Shown here piece after piece: positions 25,175 through 32,897 of a stretch of 36,979 nucleotides of DNA. A model generated the notes under the pieces. That model searched no databases. It was given only the letters and a program-made list of their open reading frames with translations, and had not been told where the DNA came from. Each line of letters opens with the position of its first letter. Position 1 is the first letter of the stretch. This DNA is from Thomasclavelia cocleata (lineage in GTDB: Bacteria; Bacillota_I; Bacilli_A; Erysipelotrichales; Coprobacillaceae): the NCBI RefSeq assembly GCF_900102365.1, contig NZ_FOIN01000024.1:1-36979 (forward strand). Reading direction: 5' to 3'. A program made the position numbers and the translations under genes.

Positions 25175-25239
25175 AAATAATTGTTTATTTTTTATTACTA
25201 AATCACTTTCAAATATCTTTTACATATTATATTCATTAA

Positions 25240-25857
25240 CTATATATCATCTTTTTTTTCAAGTAAAACATTAATTAAATTAAAAGCTCCTGAAAAATCA
25301 TTAGTTGCAAATATTCTAGTAGGAATAGTAAAAATTTTTTTATTATCTAAACTATGTTTAACCTCAGGCAATAAATACCCAATCTGAGGAGCTAATATTA
25401 TAACATCATATTTATCAGCAATTTCATATAACTTTGTATAACCTGTTGCTGATATTTTATAAGGAAAGTTTTCAAGTAAAGCCAATTCTGACATCTTACT
25501 AGCAAATAATGTTGTTGTTAATCCCCCACTACAACAAAGTAAAACACTGATTTGAGAACTGTTATTTGGTTTAATAGCACAATTTACCATTTCTTTAAAG
25601 AATTCAATTGCATGGTTAAAATGTGTTAATCGGAAATGCAAATAAAAAATTTTTTTATTAGTTTGACAATCAATTAATTCTTCTTCAAACATACCATTAC
25701 CATAATAAATTATCCTTCCCTCTACATAATTATTTTTTATAATAACAGTATCTTCTCTTTCATCTTTAAATCCAATCTGTAAGTTATATTTTTCACCCTG
25801 AATTATAATCCATTTAAGATAAAATATGGCATTGATTTCTTGATAAAACTCATCCAT
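25240..25857 (-). CDS. Stand-alone protein with PTS EIIB (lactose/cellobiose-type) domain
   Basis: ATG at 25857 has AAGGAG 5-6 nt upstream; the longer frame has no ribosome site. The 205-residue product has an unclassified N-terminal half (1-100, with DEFYQEINAIFYLKW) and a C-terminal domain that starts SVLLCCSGGLTTTLFASKM. This is the phospho-Cys loop of EIIB proteins of the Lac family (C followed by S/G/T residues). It continues with YDVIILAPQIGYLLPE. No EIIA or EIIC genes are nearby, so a regulatory or sensory role is as likely as sugar transport. Confidence 0.7.
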   Translation of the reverse strand: MDEFYQEINAIFYLKWIIIQGEKYNLQIGFKDEREDTVIIKNNYVEGRIIYYGNGMFEEELIDCQTNKKIFYLHFRLTHFNHAIEFFKEMVNCAIKPNNSSQISVLLCCSGGLTTTLFASKMSELALLENFPYKISATGYTKLYEIADKYDVIILAPQIGYLLPEVKHSLDNKKIFTIPTRIFATNDFSGAFNLINVLLEKKDDI

Positions 25858-26347
25858 ATCTACTCCTTCCCCCATACTTTTAATAAGTATTGATATAAAT
25901 ATTATAATATATTTTATATCTGTATACAATGATACTAATTAAGTAAATAAAATCTATCTACTGATATAAATATAAAATTAAAAAGTCCCATTCAATCATA
26001 TAACTTCTTTTTTTAAAAAATCTTTAACATAGTAATATTGCTTCATTAATAAAATTTAAATATCACCTAATTTTCATCATATCCAACACCATTCATTAAA
26101 CATCCTTACTATAATATTTATCTACCACCTAGATATTTTTCAATTATGTGAAATATAAAACAGAAGGAATAGATAGAGATATAGGGGTAATAGCTAATAT
26201 AATATCTTCATTTTACATTAGAAATAAAGAAAAAACTGATAAATAAAAAGATACATCTAAATATCAGTTTTAATTTAATTTCTTTTTCAGCAGTCTTGCA
26301 AACTGTCTCTTTTTAAAATATCTTAATCATAATTCCAAATCTACATT
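25858..26347. other. 490-bp AT-rich gap between EIIB-like gene and fic
   Basis: Mostly unstructured. A 32-codon plus-strand frame (GTG 26148 to stop 26246) reads KTEGIDRDIGVIANIISSF without a convincing start; it may be a relic. A terminator-like hairpin follows it at 26232-26271. Confidence 0.4.
26232..26271. terminator. Terminator-like hairpin downstream of fic
   Basis: A 10-bp perfect stem AAAACTGATA/TATCAGTTTT with a 20-nt loop and A/T runs on both sides. Confidence 0.55.
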
Positions 26348-27129
26348 TTATCCAATATCATCAACAGTAATGTCAAATTCTAAATTTAAAAGCTGTTTAC
26401 ATAAATCAATATAAATATCCTGCTCATTTAAACAAGTTTCCAGCAAGTATGTCTTATCTCTGTCATATTCTTTCAGTCCCCTTAGATAATATGGTTTATC
26501 CCTATCAAGAATAAAAAAAGGAACTATATTGTTCTTTAAACATTCTTTAAACATTCTTTAAAGATAATTGCTCGTCCAATACGACCATTCCCATCACCAA
26601 ATGGATGAATTCTCTCAAAACGTAAATGAAATTCAACAATATCTTCTAAAGTTATTTTACTTTGCTTGGTATAATTGCTAATAAGCATATCTATATCTTT
26701 TTCAACTTCGTCTGGTTTTGAGGTTTTAATAGCATTTACCAGCACAATTACATTGGGATGTATTTTAAATCCTCCTACATTATATCTAGGATTAGATTCA
26801 TCAGAGGTTCCTTTTTTAAGAATTTTATTCATTTCAATAATCATATCTTTATTTAATTCATCATCAACATGATCTAAAATAAAATCAAATAATTTAAAAT
26901 GATTTACTGTTTCCATGATATCATCTACTCTGACTACCTCATCATCTTTATCAGAAAAAAATGAATTAGTTTCAAATATCATTTCCGTTTGTTCTTCTGT
27001 TAATCGGCTACCTTCTATTTTATTTGAATTATATGCAAATAATACTTGTGAAACATGATAGATGTTACCAGGAAATTTTGATTCTTTCTGTTCTATGAGT
27101 TCCTTTTTTAATTTTTCTATATCTGTCAT
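26348..27129 (-). pseudogene. Fic-family AMP-transferase gene, frameshifted by an 11-bp duplication
   Basis: ATG at 27129 (AGGAG 7-8 nt upstream). The first 196 residues carry the inhibitory motif SNKIEG (35-40; class II S/TxxxE(G/N), E39) and the complete Fic loop HPFGDGNGRIGR (175-186). Eight codons later the frame meets TAA. The C-terminal 60 or so residues (NNIVPFFILDRDKPYYLRG and on) continue in another frame. Between them an 11-bp unit is repeated; removing one unit gives 771 bp, an intact frame of 256 residues. Fic proteins AMPylate targets such as GTPases, gyrase or EF-Tu. The break lies after the active site, so the shortened protein might keep some activity. Confidence 0.85.
26541..26562. 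repeat. 11-bp tandem duplication breaking fic
   Basis: Two perfect copies of CATTCTTTAAA (26541-26551, 26552-26562), with a 9-bp partial third copy at 26532-26540. Slipped-strand replication explains it and could reverse it. Confidence 0.9.
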
Positions 27130-27600
27130 TTTCAATCTCCTATACTTAGGTTATAAGTATATCACTTTAAATATAAAATGTAACAGAAATTAATTATTCT
27201 TGTAAAAGAGGCAAAATGCCCAAATAGACTATAAAAGAAACTTATTTTAGTATTTAAGAAGATATGAAAAGATAGTCAAAAAAACATATATAAATATAAT
27301 GTTCTAAATATGCCTAATAATCATCTTTAAATTCTAATAGCATAAAACAAGTATTTATATGATACCTGTTTAATAAAAATCTTGAATCTTAGTAATAATA
27401 TCATTAGATTAAAAAATATTTTTAAATCACAAATTCATAATTAAAAACTTTAAGTCATTTAAATTTATTCAGCAAAATTTAACCCTCTTATTACTTATCT
27501 CATTATTAAACATTATATTAGTAATCATTTTTTATAATATATTATAAATCTAAGTTACATTATTACTATCATAATTCTAATTATCTATTATTATTTCACA
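27130..27600. other. 471-bp AT-rich gap upstream of fic
   Basis: No open frame with a ribosome site, hairpin with T run, or clear repeat was found. It presumably includes the fic promoter at its left end. Confidence 0.4.
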
Positions 27601-27627
27601 AAAAAATCAGCTATTTGCTGATTTTTT
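27601..27627 (-). terminator. Terminator of the small-peptide operon
   Basis: An 11-bp perfect stem AAAAAATCAGC/GCTGATTTTTT with a 5-nt loop overlaps the stop codon of the 33-residue gene. Confidence 0.88.
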
Positions 27628-27727
27628 ATTCCTGAGCATTAGAAGCATCAGGATATTCATTATCGTATTCTACAATATGATTTTCATAATCAATTTCATC
27701 TTGATCTTTTAATTCTTTACGTTTCAC
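27626..27727 (-). CDS. Small acidic 33-residue protein
   Basis: GTG start with GGGTGAT 5 nt upstream; the frame opens only after a TAA two codons before. The product begins MKRKELKDQDEIDYEN and is rich in Asp/Glu, with no hydrophobic stretch. It follows the 40-residue membrane peptide by 29 bp and is bounded by a strong terminator, supporting a two-gene operon. A cytoplasmic partner of the membrane peptide is a guess. Confidence 0.6.
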   Translation of the reverse strand: MKRKELKDQDEIDYENHIVEYDNEYPDASNAQE

Positions 27728-27756
27728 TAGTTATCACCCAATTATAGTATGTCCCA

Positions 27757-27879
27757 TTATAAAATAATTAAATCAACTAAATAAGTACTTAGATTAGCAA
27801 TCACCGATCCTAATACTAGAACACCTACTATAATTGTAAATATTCCTTTACCAGTCAAATTAAAATCTTTATACTCCAT
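27757..27879 (-). CDS. Single-pass 40-residue membrane peptide
   Basis: ATG with a strong ACGGAGG ribosome site 8 nt upstream. The product starts MEYKDFNLTGKGIFTIIVG and forms one long hydrophobic helix (about 13-29), then a second short hydrophobic patch at the end. It has a clear promoter (27962-27990) with repeated operator-like sites and is divergent from an S24-type repressor. Small membrane peptides beside LexA-like regulators can act as damage-induced growth or division inhibitors; that role is inference. Confidence 0.7.
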   Translation of the reverse strand: MEYKDFNLTGKGIFTIIVGVLVLGSVIANLSTYLVDLIIL

Positions 27880-27941
27880 AATTATTTCCTCCGTTATCAA
27901 GTATCTATAAATTCATCTTTTTAAGTATTTTCTTTTATCGG

Positions 27942-27959
27942 TATCTTTTTAAGACACTT
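27942..27959. promoter_or_regulatory. Operator-like repeat O1
   Basis: TATCTTTTTAAGACACTT, a quasi-palindrome (GTATCTT-TTT-AAGACAC when the preceding G is included), covers the expected start site of the small-peptide transcript. An identical copy is 56 bp to the right, and a shorter relative (ATCTTTTTAAG) is at 27915-27925. Confidence 0.7.
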
Positions 27960-27961
27960 AT

Positions 27962-27990
27962 AATATATCTCTTTTACTATTATTTGTCAA
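27962..27990 (-). promoter_or_regulatory. Promoter of the small-peptide operon
   Basis: A perfect TTGACA (27985-27990) and TATATT (27962-27967) 17 bp apart on the minus strand, flanked on each side by O1 and O2. Confidence 0.75.
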
Positions 27991-27997
27991 CAAAAAA

Positions 27998-28015
27998 TAT
28001 CTTTTTAAGACACTT
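27998..28015. promoter_or_regulatory. Operator-like repeat O2
   Basis: An identical 18-bp copy of O1 lies just upstream of the -35 of the small-peptide promoter and 13 bp before the -35 of the repressor promoter, so one bound repressor could affect both. Confidence 0.7.
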
Positions 28016-28028
28016 TCAAAGAAAATAA

Positions 28029-28057
28029 TTGCAAAAATAATCTAATAATAGTAAAAT
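28029..28057 (+). promoter_or_regulatory. Promoter of the S24 repressor gene
   Basis: TTGCAA (28029-28034) and TAAAAT (28052-28057) 17 bp apart. Confidence 0.6.
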
Positions 28058-28079
28058 CAAGACATAAGGAGTGAGTAGA

Positions 28080-28697
28080 ATGACAGGTGAAAGAATTAAA
28101 AAATTACGTAAAGAAAAAGGCTTAACCCAAGAACAGTTAGGTAAATTATTAGGAGTCAAAAAATCAGCTATCGCTAAATATGAAAATAACCGAGTTGAAA
28201 ACTTAAAAAAAGAAACTATTCAAAAATTATCAGATATATTTAATGTTCCTGCTTCATACTTTCTAGGAATTGAAGAAAATCAGCCCATAATTACTAATTC
28301 AATAACTATTCCTCTATACAATGATATTAGTTGTGGAACTGGAATATTTGTTGATGATAATATTGATGAATATATTTCATTACCAGAATCATTGTTATCA
28401 TTAAATAAAGAATATTTTTGTCAATACGCTAGTGGTGATAGCATGATTGGTGAAAATATCAATCCTGGTGATTTAATTGTTTTTGAAAAATGTAGTCAAA
28501 TTAGAAATGGCGAGATTGGTTGTTTTACAATTGACGATAATGTTGCAACATGCAAAAAATTTTATTTAGATAGTACTAATCAATGTATAATTCTACAACC
28601 TGCTAATCCAGATTATAATCCATTAGTAATTAACAATGATAATCAAATAGGATTTCGAGTAATAGGTAAATTAAGTTTAGTAATTAATAAACGATAA
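28080..28697 (+). CDS. XRE-S24 (HdiR/LexA/CI-like) self-cleaving repressor
   Basis: ATG at 28080 has AAGGAG 8 nt upstream. The 205-residue protein has an XRE helix-turn-helix (3-60; LTQEQLGKLLGVKKSAIAKYENN) and a C-terminal S24 peptidase-like domain with Ser121 in ASGDSM and a Lys at 159 in NVATCKKFY as the catalytic dyad. The probable self-cleavage bond is Cys85-Gly86 in DISCGTG, the C-G type seen in UmuD. Such repressors cleave themselves when RecA is activated by DNA damage. It resembles Lactococcus HdiR. No phage genes surround it; the divergent two small genes with shared operator-like repeats are the likely targets. Confidence 0.9.
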   Translation: MTGERIKKLRKEKGLTQEQLGKLLGVKKSAIAKYENNRVENLKKETIQKLSDIFNVPASYFLGIEENQPIITNSITIPLYNDISCGTGIFVDDNIDEYISLPESLLSLNKEYFCQYASGDSMIGENINPGDLIVFEKCSQIRNGEIGCFTIDDNVATCKKFYLDSTNQCIILQPANPDYNPLVINNDNQIGFRVIGKLSLVINKR

Positions 28698-28719
28698 ACT
28701 AGAAACATTCTAGTTTTTT
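28696..28719 (+). terminator. Terminator of the S24 repressor gene
   Basis: A 9-bp perfect stem AAACTAGAA/TTCTAGTTT with a 3-nt loop and T run, overlapping the stop codon region. Confidence 0.85.
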
Positions 28720-28727
28720 ATTATAAA

Positions 28728-28751
28728 AAATCTAGCAAATAAGCTAGATTT
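28728..28751 (-). terminator. Terminator of the Cof phosphatase gene
   Basis: A 9-bp perfect stem AAATCTAGC/GCTAGATTT followed by T6 on the minus strand, overlapping the stop at 28744. Confidence 0.8.
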
Positions 28752-29532
28752 GTAAAATTTCTTTAATTTTTCGAAGTACTCCCTGCTCATCATTAGTATT
28801 AGCTATACCATAAGCAATATCCTTAATTGGATCAACAGCATTAGCCATTGCATAACTATATTTAACCTGTTGTAATAATTCATAATCATTCATTTGATCC
28901 CCAAATGCTACACATTCATCAGGATTTATTTCATAGAGTGCTTGTAAAAAATTTATCGCTATCCCTTTATTGATATTTTTATTTTGAATATCCATCCAAG
29001 TATTACCTGATGTTACAACCTTAATATTGGGTGGTAATTGCTTTCTTACTTCTTTTAAAGTTTCATCAAGTTTTTCATTTGGATCAAACACTGCAAATTT
29101 CATAATATCATCATCAACATTATCAAACGAATCTACAAAACGATAATTACAATAGTATTTTTTTATTTCATCTTTATAAATACAATCTTTTTTTAAAATA
29201 TAAGCACCTTTACGTCCACATAAAACAATCAATAAATTATTATAAGTAATTAAAATATCTTTAATTCTTTCAACATCAACTGTATTAATTGTATTACAAT
29301 ATAATTCAGTCGCTCCTTTAGCTATGTAACTACCATTTTCTGCAATAAAATACATTTGTTCACTTAAAGGTATGAATTTTTGAAATAAACGATAATATTG
29401 GTTACCACTAGCAACAACAAATTTTATCCCCTTTTCTTTTAACTTATAAAAAATATCAATAAACTCTGGATCAAAACGCTTTTCAGAATCCAAGAATGTT
29501 CCATCCATATCTGTAGCAATCATTTTTATCAT
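28744..29532 (-). CDS. Cof-type HAD-IIB sugar phosphatase
   Basis: The 262-residue protein begins IKMIATDMDGTFLDSEKRF, with nucleophile D8 and D10 of the DxDGT motif. It continues with VVASGNQYY (motif II), a C2B cap in the middle, and FGDQMNDYELL (motif IV) followed by YAMANAVDPIKDIA. Cof-type enzymes remove phosphate from sugar phosphates, flavin or pyridoxal phosphates; the substrate is not readable. GGGGG is about 8 nt before the ATG. It has its own promoter region after the rhodanese gene. A decayed relative is at 7511. Confidence 0.92.
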   Translation of the reverse strand: MIKMIATDMDGTFLDSEKRFDPEFIDIFYKLKEKGIKFVVASGNQYYRLFQKFIPLSEQMYFIAENGSYIAKGATELYCNTINTVDVERIKDILITYNNLLIVLCGRKGAYILKKDCIYKDEIKKYYCNYRFVDSFDNVDDDIMKFAVFDPNEKLDETLKEVRKQLPPNIKVVTSGNTWMDIQNKNINKGIAINFLQALYEINPDECVAFGDQMNDYELLQQVKYSYAMANAVDPIKDIAYGIANTNDEQGVLRKIKEILQI

Positions 29533-29603
29533 GATAAATCCCCCTTTATCACTTGTAGTATAGCATATATCTATTATTTAAGAAAGATATGTACTAATTA
29601 CCT

Positions 29604-30008
29604 TTATTTAGTAATTTTATAAGGCCAATCTATTATTCCACCAAAATCTTTAACATTTGTATATCCTAAATCTAACAATTTGTCTACAGCTTGACTACTT
29701 CGCCTTCCACTACGGCAATAAACTAGAATTTCTTGCTCTTTATCAGATAATAAACGCTCTATCTGATCAGATATAACTTCATTTGGTATACATACAGCAC
29801 CTTCAATATGACCTGTTTGATATTCTTCTTCGCTTCTAACATCAATAATAATAATATCACTATCTTGATCAATAATTTCTTTTGCTTCTTCTGCAGAAAT
29901 TTTCACATTTTTAACAACTGATCTATTGTTGTTAAAAACAGACACAGCAATCCCAATAATTAAAATGAACGCTAAAACAATAATAATCATTTTTCTATTT
30001 TTAACCAT
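29604..30008 (-). CDS. Membrane-anchored single-domain rhodanese
   Basis: The 134-residue product has an N-terminal signal-anchor helix (7-25, IIIVLAFILIIGIAVSVF) and one rhodanese domain (38-130) with IIDVRSEEEYQTGHIEGA and the active-site loop YCRSGRRS (Cys98). The domain would face outside. Rhodaneses transfer sulfane sulfur or act in thiol redox chemistry. Its start overlaps bcp by 8 bp, so it is co-expressed with a peroxiredoxin, suggesting a shared thiol-stress role. Confidence 0.9.
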   Translation of the reverse strand: MVKNRKMIIIVLAFILIIGIAVSVFNNNRSVVKNVKISAEEAKEIIDQDSDIIIIDVRSEEEYQTGHIEGAVCIPNEVISDQIERLLSDKEQEILVYCRSGRRSSQAVDKLLDLGYTNVKDFGGIIDWPYKITK

Positions 30009-30459
30009 TTAATTCATCTAACATCTGTTTTGGGTTATCAGCTGCTTTTACCTTTTCAAAAGTTTTTTCAATCACACCATCTTCATTAATTAAATATGTA
30101 CTCCTAACTACTCCCATAACCTTTTTACCATACATATTTTTTTCTTTCCATACATCATAACTTTTAATTACTTCTAATTCTGAATCAGATAACAAAATAA
30201 AAGGAAGTTGATACTTTTGTTCAAAACGTTTATGAGAAGCAACACTATCTTTGCTGATTCCTATTATTTGTGCATTAGCTTCAATAAAATGTGGATTCAG
30301 TTCACTGAAAGCACATGCTTGTTTTGTGCATCCAGGAGTACTATCTTTAGGATAAAAATATAAAATTACTTTTTTCCCTCTAAAATCATTTAATGATACA
30401 TTTTCCCCATTTTGATCTAAAAGTGTAAAATCAGGGGCTTTAGTTCCAATTTCTAACAT
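30001..30459 (-). CDS. bcp: Thiol peroxidase Bcp (peroxiredoxin Q)
   Basis: The 152-residue peroxiredoxin starts EIGTKAPDFTLLDQNGENVSL and has the active site YPKDSTPGCTKQACAF, with peroxidatic C44 and the resolving C49 of the BCP/PrxQ class. It reduces hydrogen peroxide and organic hydroperoxides using thioredoxin. AGGAGA precedes the ATG. It is upstream of the membrane rhodanese in a two-gene operon. Confidence 0.94.
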   Translation of the reverse strand: MLEIGTKAPDFTLLDQNGENVSLNDFRGKKVILYFYPKDSTPGCTKQACAFSELNPHFIEANAQIIGISKDSVASHKRFEQKYQLPFILLSDSELEVIKSYDVWKEKNMYGKKVMGVVRSTYLINEDGVIEKTFEKVKAADNPKQMLDELNG

Positions 30460-30663
30460 TCTTAATCTCTCCTTTAACTATCTTAATCATAGCCATTATT
30501 GAAAAAGAATGCAAACTTTATGCAATAAAAATATTATTCATCTTTATTTTCTCATTTGATTTATAAAAATCAAAAATTAACTTTTAACTTAAATCTTTTC
30601 ATACTCTAAAAATTCACTTTTTCCCCATATAATAATTCATATATTTTTATTATCTACATAAAA

Positions 30664-30681
30664 AGGTCTATTACTAGACCT
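30664..30681 (-). terminator. Terminator of the DUF3789-like gene
   Basis: A 7-bp stem AGGTCTA/TAGACCT with a 4-nt loop followed by TTTT on the minus strand, touching the stop codon. Confidence 0.85.
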
Positions 30682-30775
30682 AATCTTTAAACTTATTAAT
30701 TTGAAATAAACACATAATTAACACCCCAATAATAACTCCCATTTCAAAAACAAGAAAACATTTAAATAATTCCAT
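30680..30775 (-). CDS. DUF3789-like 31-residue membrane peptide
   Basis: ATG with a strong TGGAGGT ribosome site 6 nt upstream. The peptide starts MELFKCFLVFEMGVIIG and contains GVLIMCLFQINK, the typical GxxxMCLxQINR ending of the short DUF3789 family of single-pass peptides. Function unknown. It is a separate transcript with its own terminator between bcp and the MATE gene. Confidence 0.72.
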   Translation of the reverse strand: MELFKCFLVFEMGVIIGVLIMCLFQINKFKD

Positions 30776-30989
30776 CGATTACCTCCACACAAAAATAATC
30801 CTACTATAGTCTTCCCATATTTGTATATTTTAATATAAAATAATAACTTTTTTAATAAAAATGTTTCAGTTGAAAGATTTTCTCAAAATAAAAGTAAAAG
30901 TAAATATGAAGATATTAAAAAAGTTACAGATACAAAGAAAATCGTATTATTTATAAAGCCAAGTATACAATATTTTAAAAAATAAAAAA

Positions 30990-31024
30990 CAGAATATCAT
31001 TAATCTTAATAATTAAATATTCTG
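30990..31024 (-). terminator. Terminator of the MATE gene
   Basis: An 8-bp outer stem CAGAATAT/ATATTCTG with an inner ATTAA/TTAAT stem and a long T-rich run on the minus strand, 10 bp beyond the stop. Confidence 0.75.
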
Positions 31025-31033
31025 CCCTATTCT

Positions 31034-32389
31034 TTAACTATTTAACCGATATTTCCATCCACCTTTAAAAAACCTTCTTGCAAGTAAGAAACATCTAGTT
31101 ATATTATCCAATACCATCATAATCCATACAGCTTCAATCCCCTGATTAAAAACATTTATTATTAACCAAGAACCACATACCCGTACTCCCCACATAGTTA
31201 TTAATGAAAAAATAAATGGTGCTTTAGTATCACCCATACCATTAAATGTTCCTTCTAAAATAACAAGTATTCCATAAATAGGTTCCGAAATTGAAACAAT
31301 TCTTAATACACGAGCTCCTAATTCTATTACTTGCAAATCAGGTGTAAAAATACTCATTAATTGATTCGCAAAAACAAATAATGTTATACCACAGATAATC
31401 ATCAAAAACATTGTAATACCACTAATCAAATATGTAACTTCTTTAACTTTATGTTCACTTTTTTGTCCTATCGCATTACCAACTAAAGTAGCTGCAGCTG
31501 TTTGAAATCCATAACCAGGAATATAAAAAGCCTGTTCTGCCTGAATCGCAATTGTATGTGCGGCAAACCTAACAACACCTAATTTTGCAATTAAAGAAGC
31601 AAACGTAACATGACCTAAACAAATTACACCTCGTTCCAAGACAACTGGAATTCCTATAGTTAAACATTCTTTAAATTCTGTTTTATAAAAATGAAAACCA
31701 CTTTTAGAAAATGCAAAAATTTGATTATTATAATATCTAACAAACATCATTATACCACCAACTACAAAAGAAATTGCTGTAGCAATAGCCGCCCCCTTAA
31801 CTTCAAGACCAGCTCCTGGAATTGTTATCCCAAATACTTGCCTAGTTGGATAAATTAAAACAAAATTTAAAACAATGTTAATTAGATTCATATATAAATT
31901 TATTAACATTGGTGTTTTCATATCACTAACTCCTCGCAGTGCAGAAGACAAAATCAAAACTGCACTTCGAAATAATAATGGTAACGAAATAATCATAAAA
32001 TATAAAGATGCAGTTGCTCGAATAGCTTTATCACCATTTAGCCATGCTGGTAAATATGGGGCAATAATAACACAAATAACTGTTAAAACAATCCCTACAA
32101 TCAAAGTTAAAAACAATGCTTGTTGACCCGTTCTTTGTACTTTTTTTTCATCTTTGGCTCCAATTGCCTGAGCACATACCGAAAGAATCCCGATTCCAAA
32201 AGCGATAGCAATACTTGACACAAGCCATCCAACAGTTGATGTTAATCCAACTGCTGCTGAAGCATTAGCACCTAAAGCTCCAACCATTGCAGTATCAACA
32301 TATGAAACAACTACATTCATTGCCTCCTGAACGACTGCTGGCCACGCCAAAAAACAAATTGATTTAATTTGTGATTGATACTTATTCAC
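31034..32389 (-). CDS. MATE family multidrug/Na+ antiporter
   Basis: GTG at 32389 is chosen since AGGAG is 7-8 nt upstream; the longer frame has no ribosome site. The 451-residue protein has 12 hydrophobic segments in two MatE halves. Signatures include AWPAVVQEAMNVVVSYVDTAMVGALG in the first helix pair (seen in pieces), the first-half SSALRGVSDMKTPM and the second-half LEGTFNGMGDTKAPF. MATE pumps export cationic drugs and metabolites using Na+ or H+. Monocistronic; substrate unknown. Confidence 0.92.
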   Translation of the reverse strand: MNKYQSQIKSICFLAWPAVVQEAMNVVVSYVDTAMVGALGANASAAVGLTSTVGWLVSSIAIAFGIGILSVCAQAIGAKDEKKVQRTGQQALFLTLIVGIVLTVICVIIAPYLPAWLNGDKAIRATASLYFMIISLPLLFRSAVLILSSALRGVSDMKTPMLINLYMNLINIVLNFVLIYPTRQVFGITIPGAGLEVKGAAIATAISFVVGGIMMFVRYYNNQIFAFSKSGFHFYKTEFKECLTIGIPVVLERGVICLGHVTFASLIAKLGVVRFAAHTIAIQAEQAFYIPGYGFQTAAATLVGNAIGQKSEHKVKEVTYLISGITMFLMIICGITLFVFANQLMSIFTPDLQVIELGARVLRIVSISEPIYGILVILEGTFNGMGDTKAPFIFSLITMWGVRVCGSWLIINVFNQGIEAVWIMMVLDNITRCFLLARRFFKGGWKYRLNS

Positions 32390-32501
32390 ATTTTCACTCC
32401 TACCTATATACCATAAATTGTATCTATAATTATACACTTTTTATTAGCTAATAGATAGAACTATATAATTATAATTCCTAAATTATTTAGTTATCTAAAA
32501 C

Positions 32502-32897
32502 TTATTTTAAAATATTAACTAGATCTTTAATATATTCTTGGATAGACTTTACTTCAACTCCTAAAACATGACCTGTACATTTACTAACAGGAATAAAATA
32601 TTTTTGCGCTTCACTACAGCTAACTGCTTTTGCCATCGCTGGTGAAACCTCTCCATACATTGAATTCGCAAAAACAAAGCCAATTGGTCCAACAATAATC
32701 TGGGCATTTTTAGCATTATATACTATAGCATTTTCTCCTGTAGCTACAGCATCAGCTCCTGCTTTTTTCATATTATTAGTTGCTGTACTATTTGTTCCTA
32801 CACCAATAATAAAAATATCATTAATTTCTTTTTTTAATGTTTCAATTACACTACGACCAATTCCGCCACCTTGACCATCAATAACGACTATTTCCAT
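32502..32897 (-). CDS. DUF3842 family protein
   Basis: The 131-residue protein starts EIVVIDGQGGGIGRSVIE, a Rossmann-like GGGIG loop, and continues with GVGTNSTATNNMKKAGAD and IVGPIGFVFANSMYGEV, diagnostic for DUF3842. Near the end it has KCTGHVLGVE. Function is unknown; the family is common in anaerobic Firmicutes. AAAGGGG precedes the ATG. It is upstream of the MATE gene with 112 bp between them, so co-transcription is possible. Confidence 0.85.
   Translation of the reverse strand: MEIVVIDGQGGGIGRSVIETLKKEINDIFIIGVGTNSTATNNMKKAGADAVATGENAIVYNAKNAQIIVGPIGFVFANSMYGEVSPAMAKAVSCSEAQKYFIPVSKCTGHVLGVEVKSIQEYIKDLVNILK

Noticed and set aside
26148-26246. 32-codon plus-strand frame starting with GTG
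   Set aside because: No properly placed ribosome site and no recognisable motif.
26348-26554. Separate 68-residue gene after fic
   Set aside because: It is the displaced C-terminus of Fic; its apparent start lies inside the duplicated 11-bp unit.
27901-28020. CRISPR-like array
   Set aside because: Only two full 18-bp copies and one partial copy, with unequal spacing and promoter elements between; they fit operators instead.
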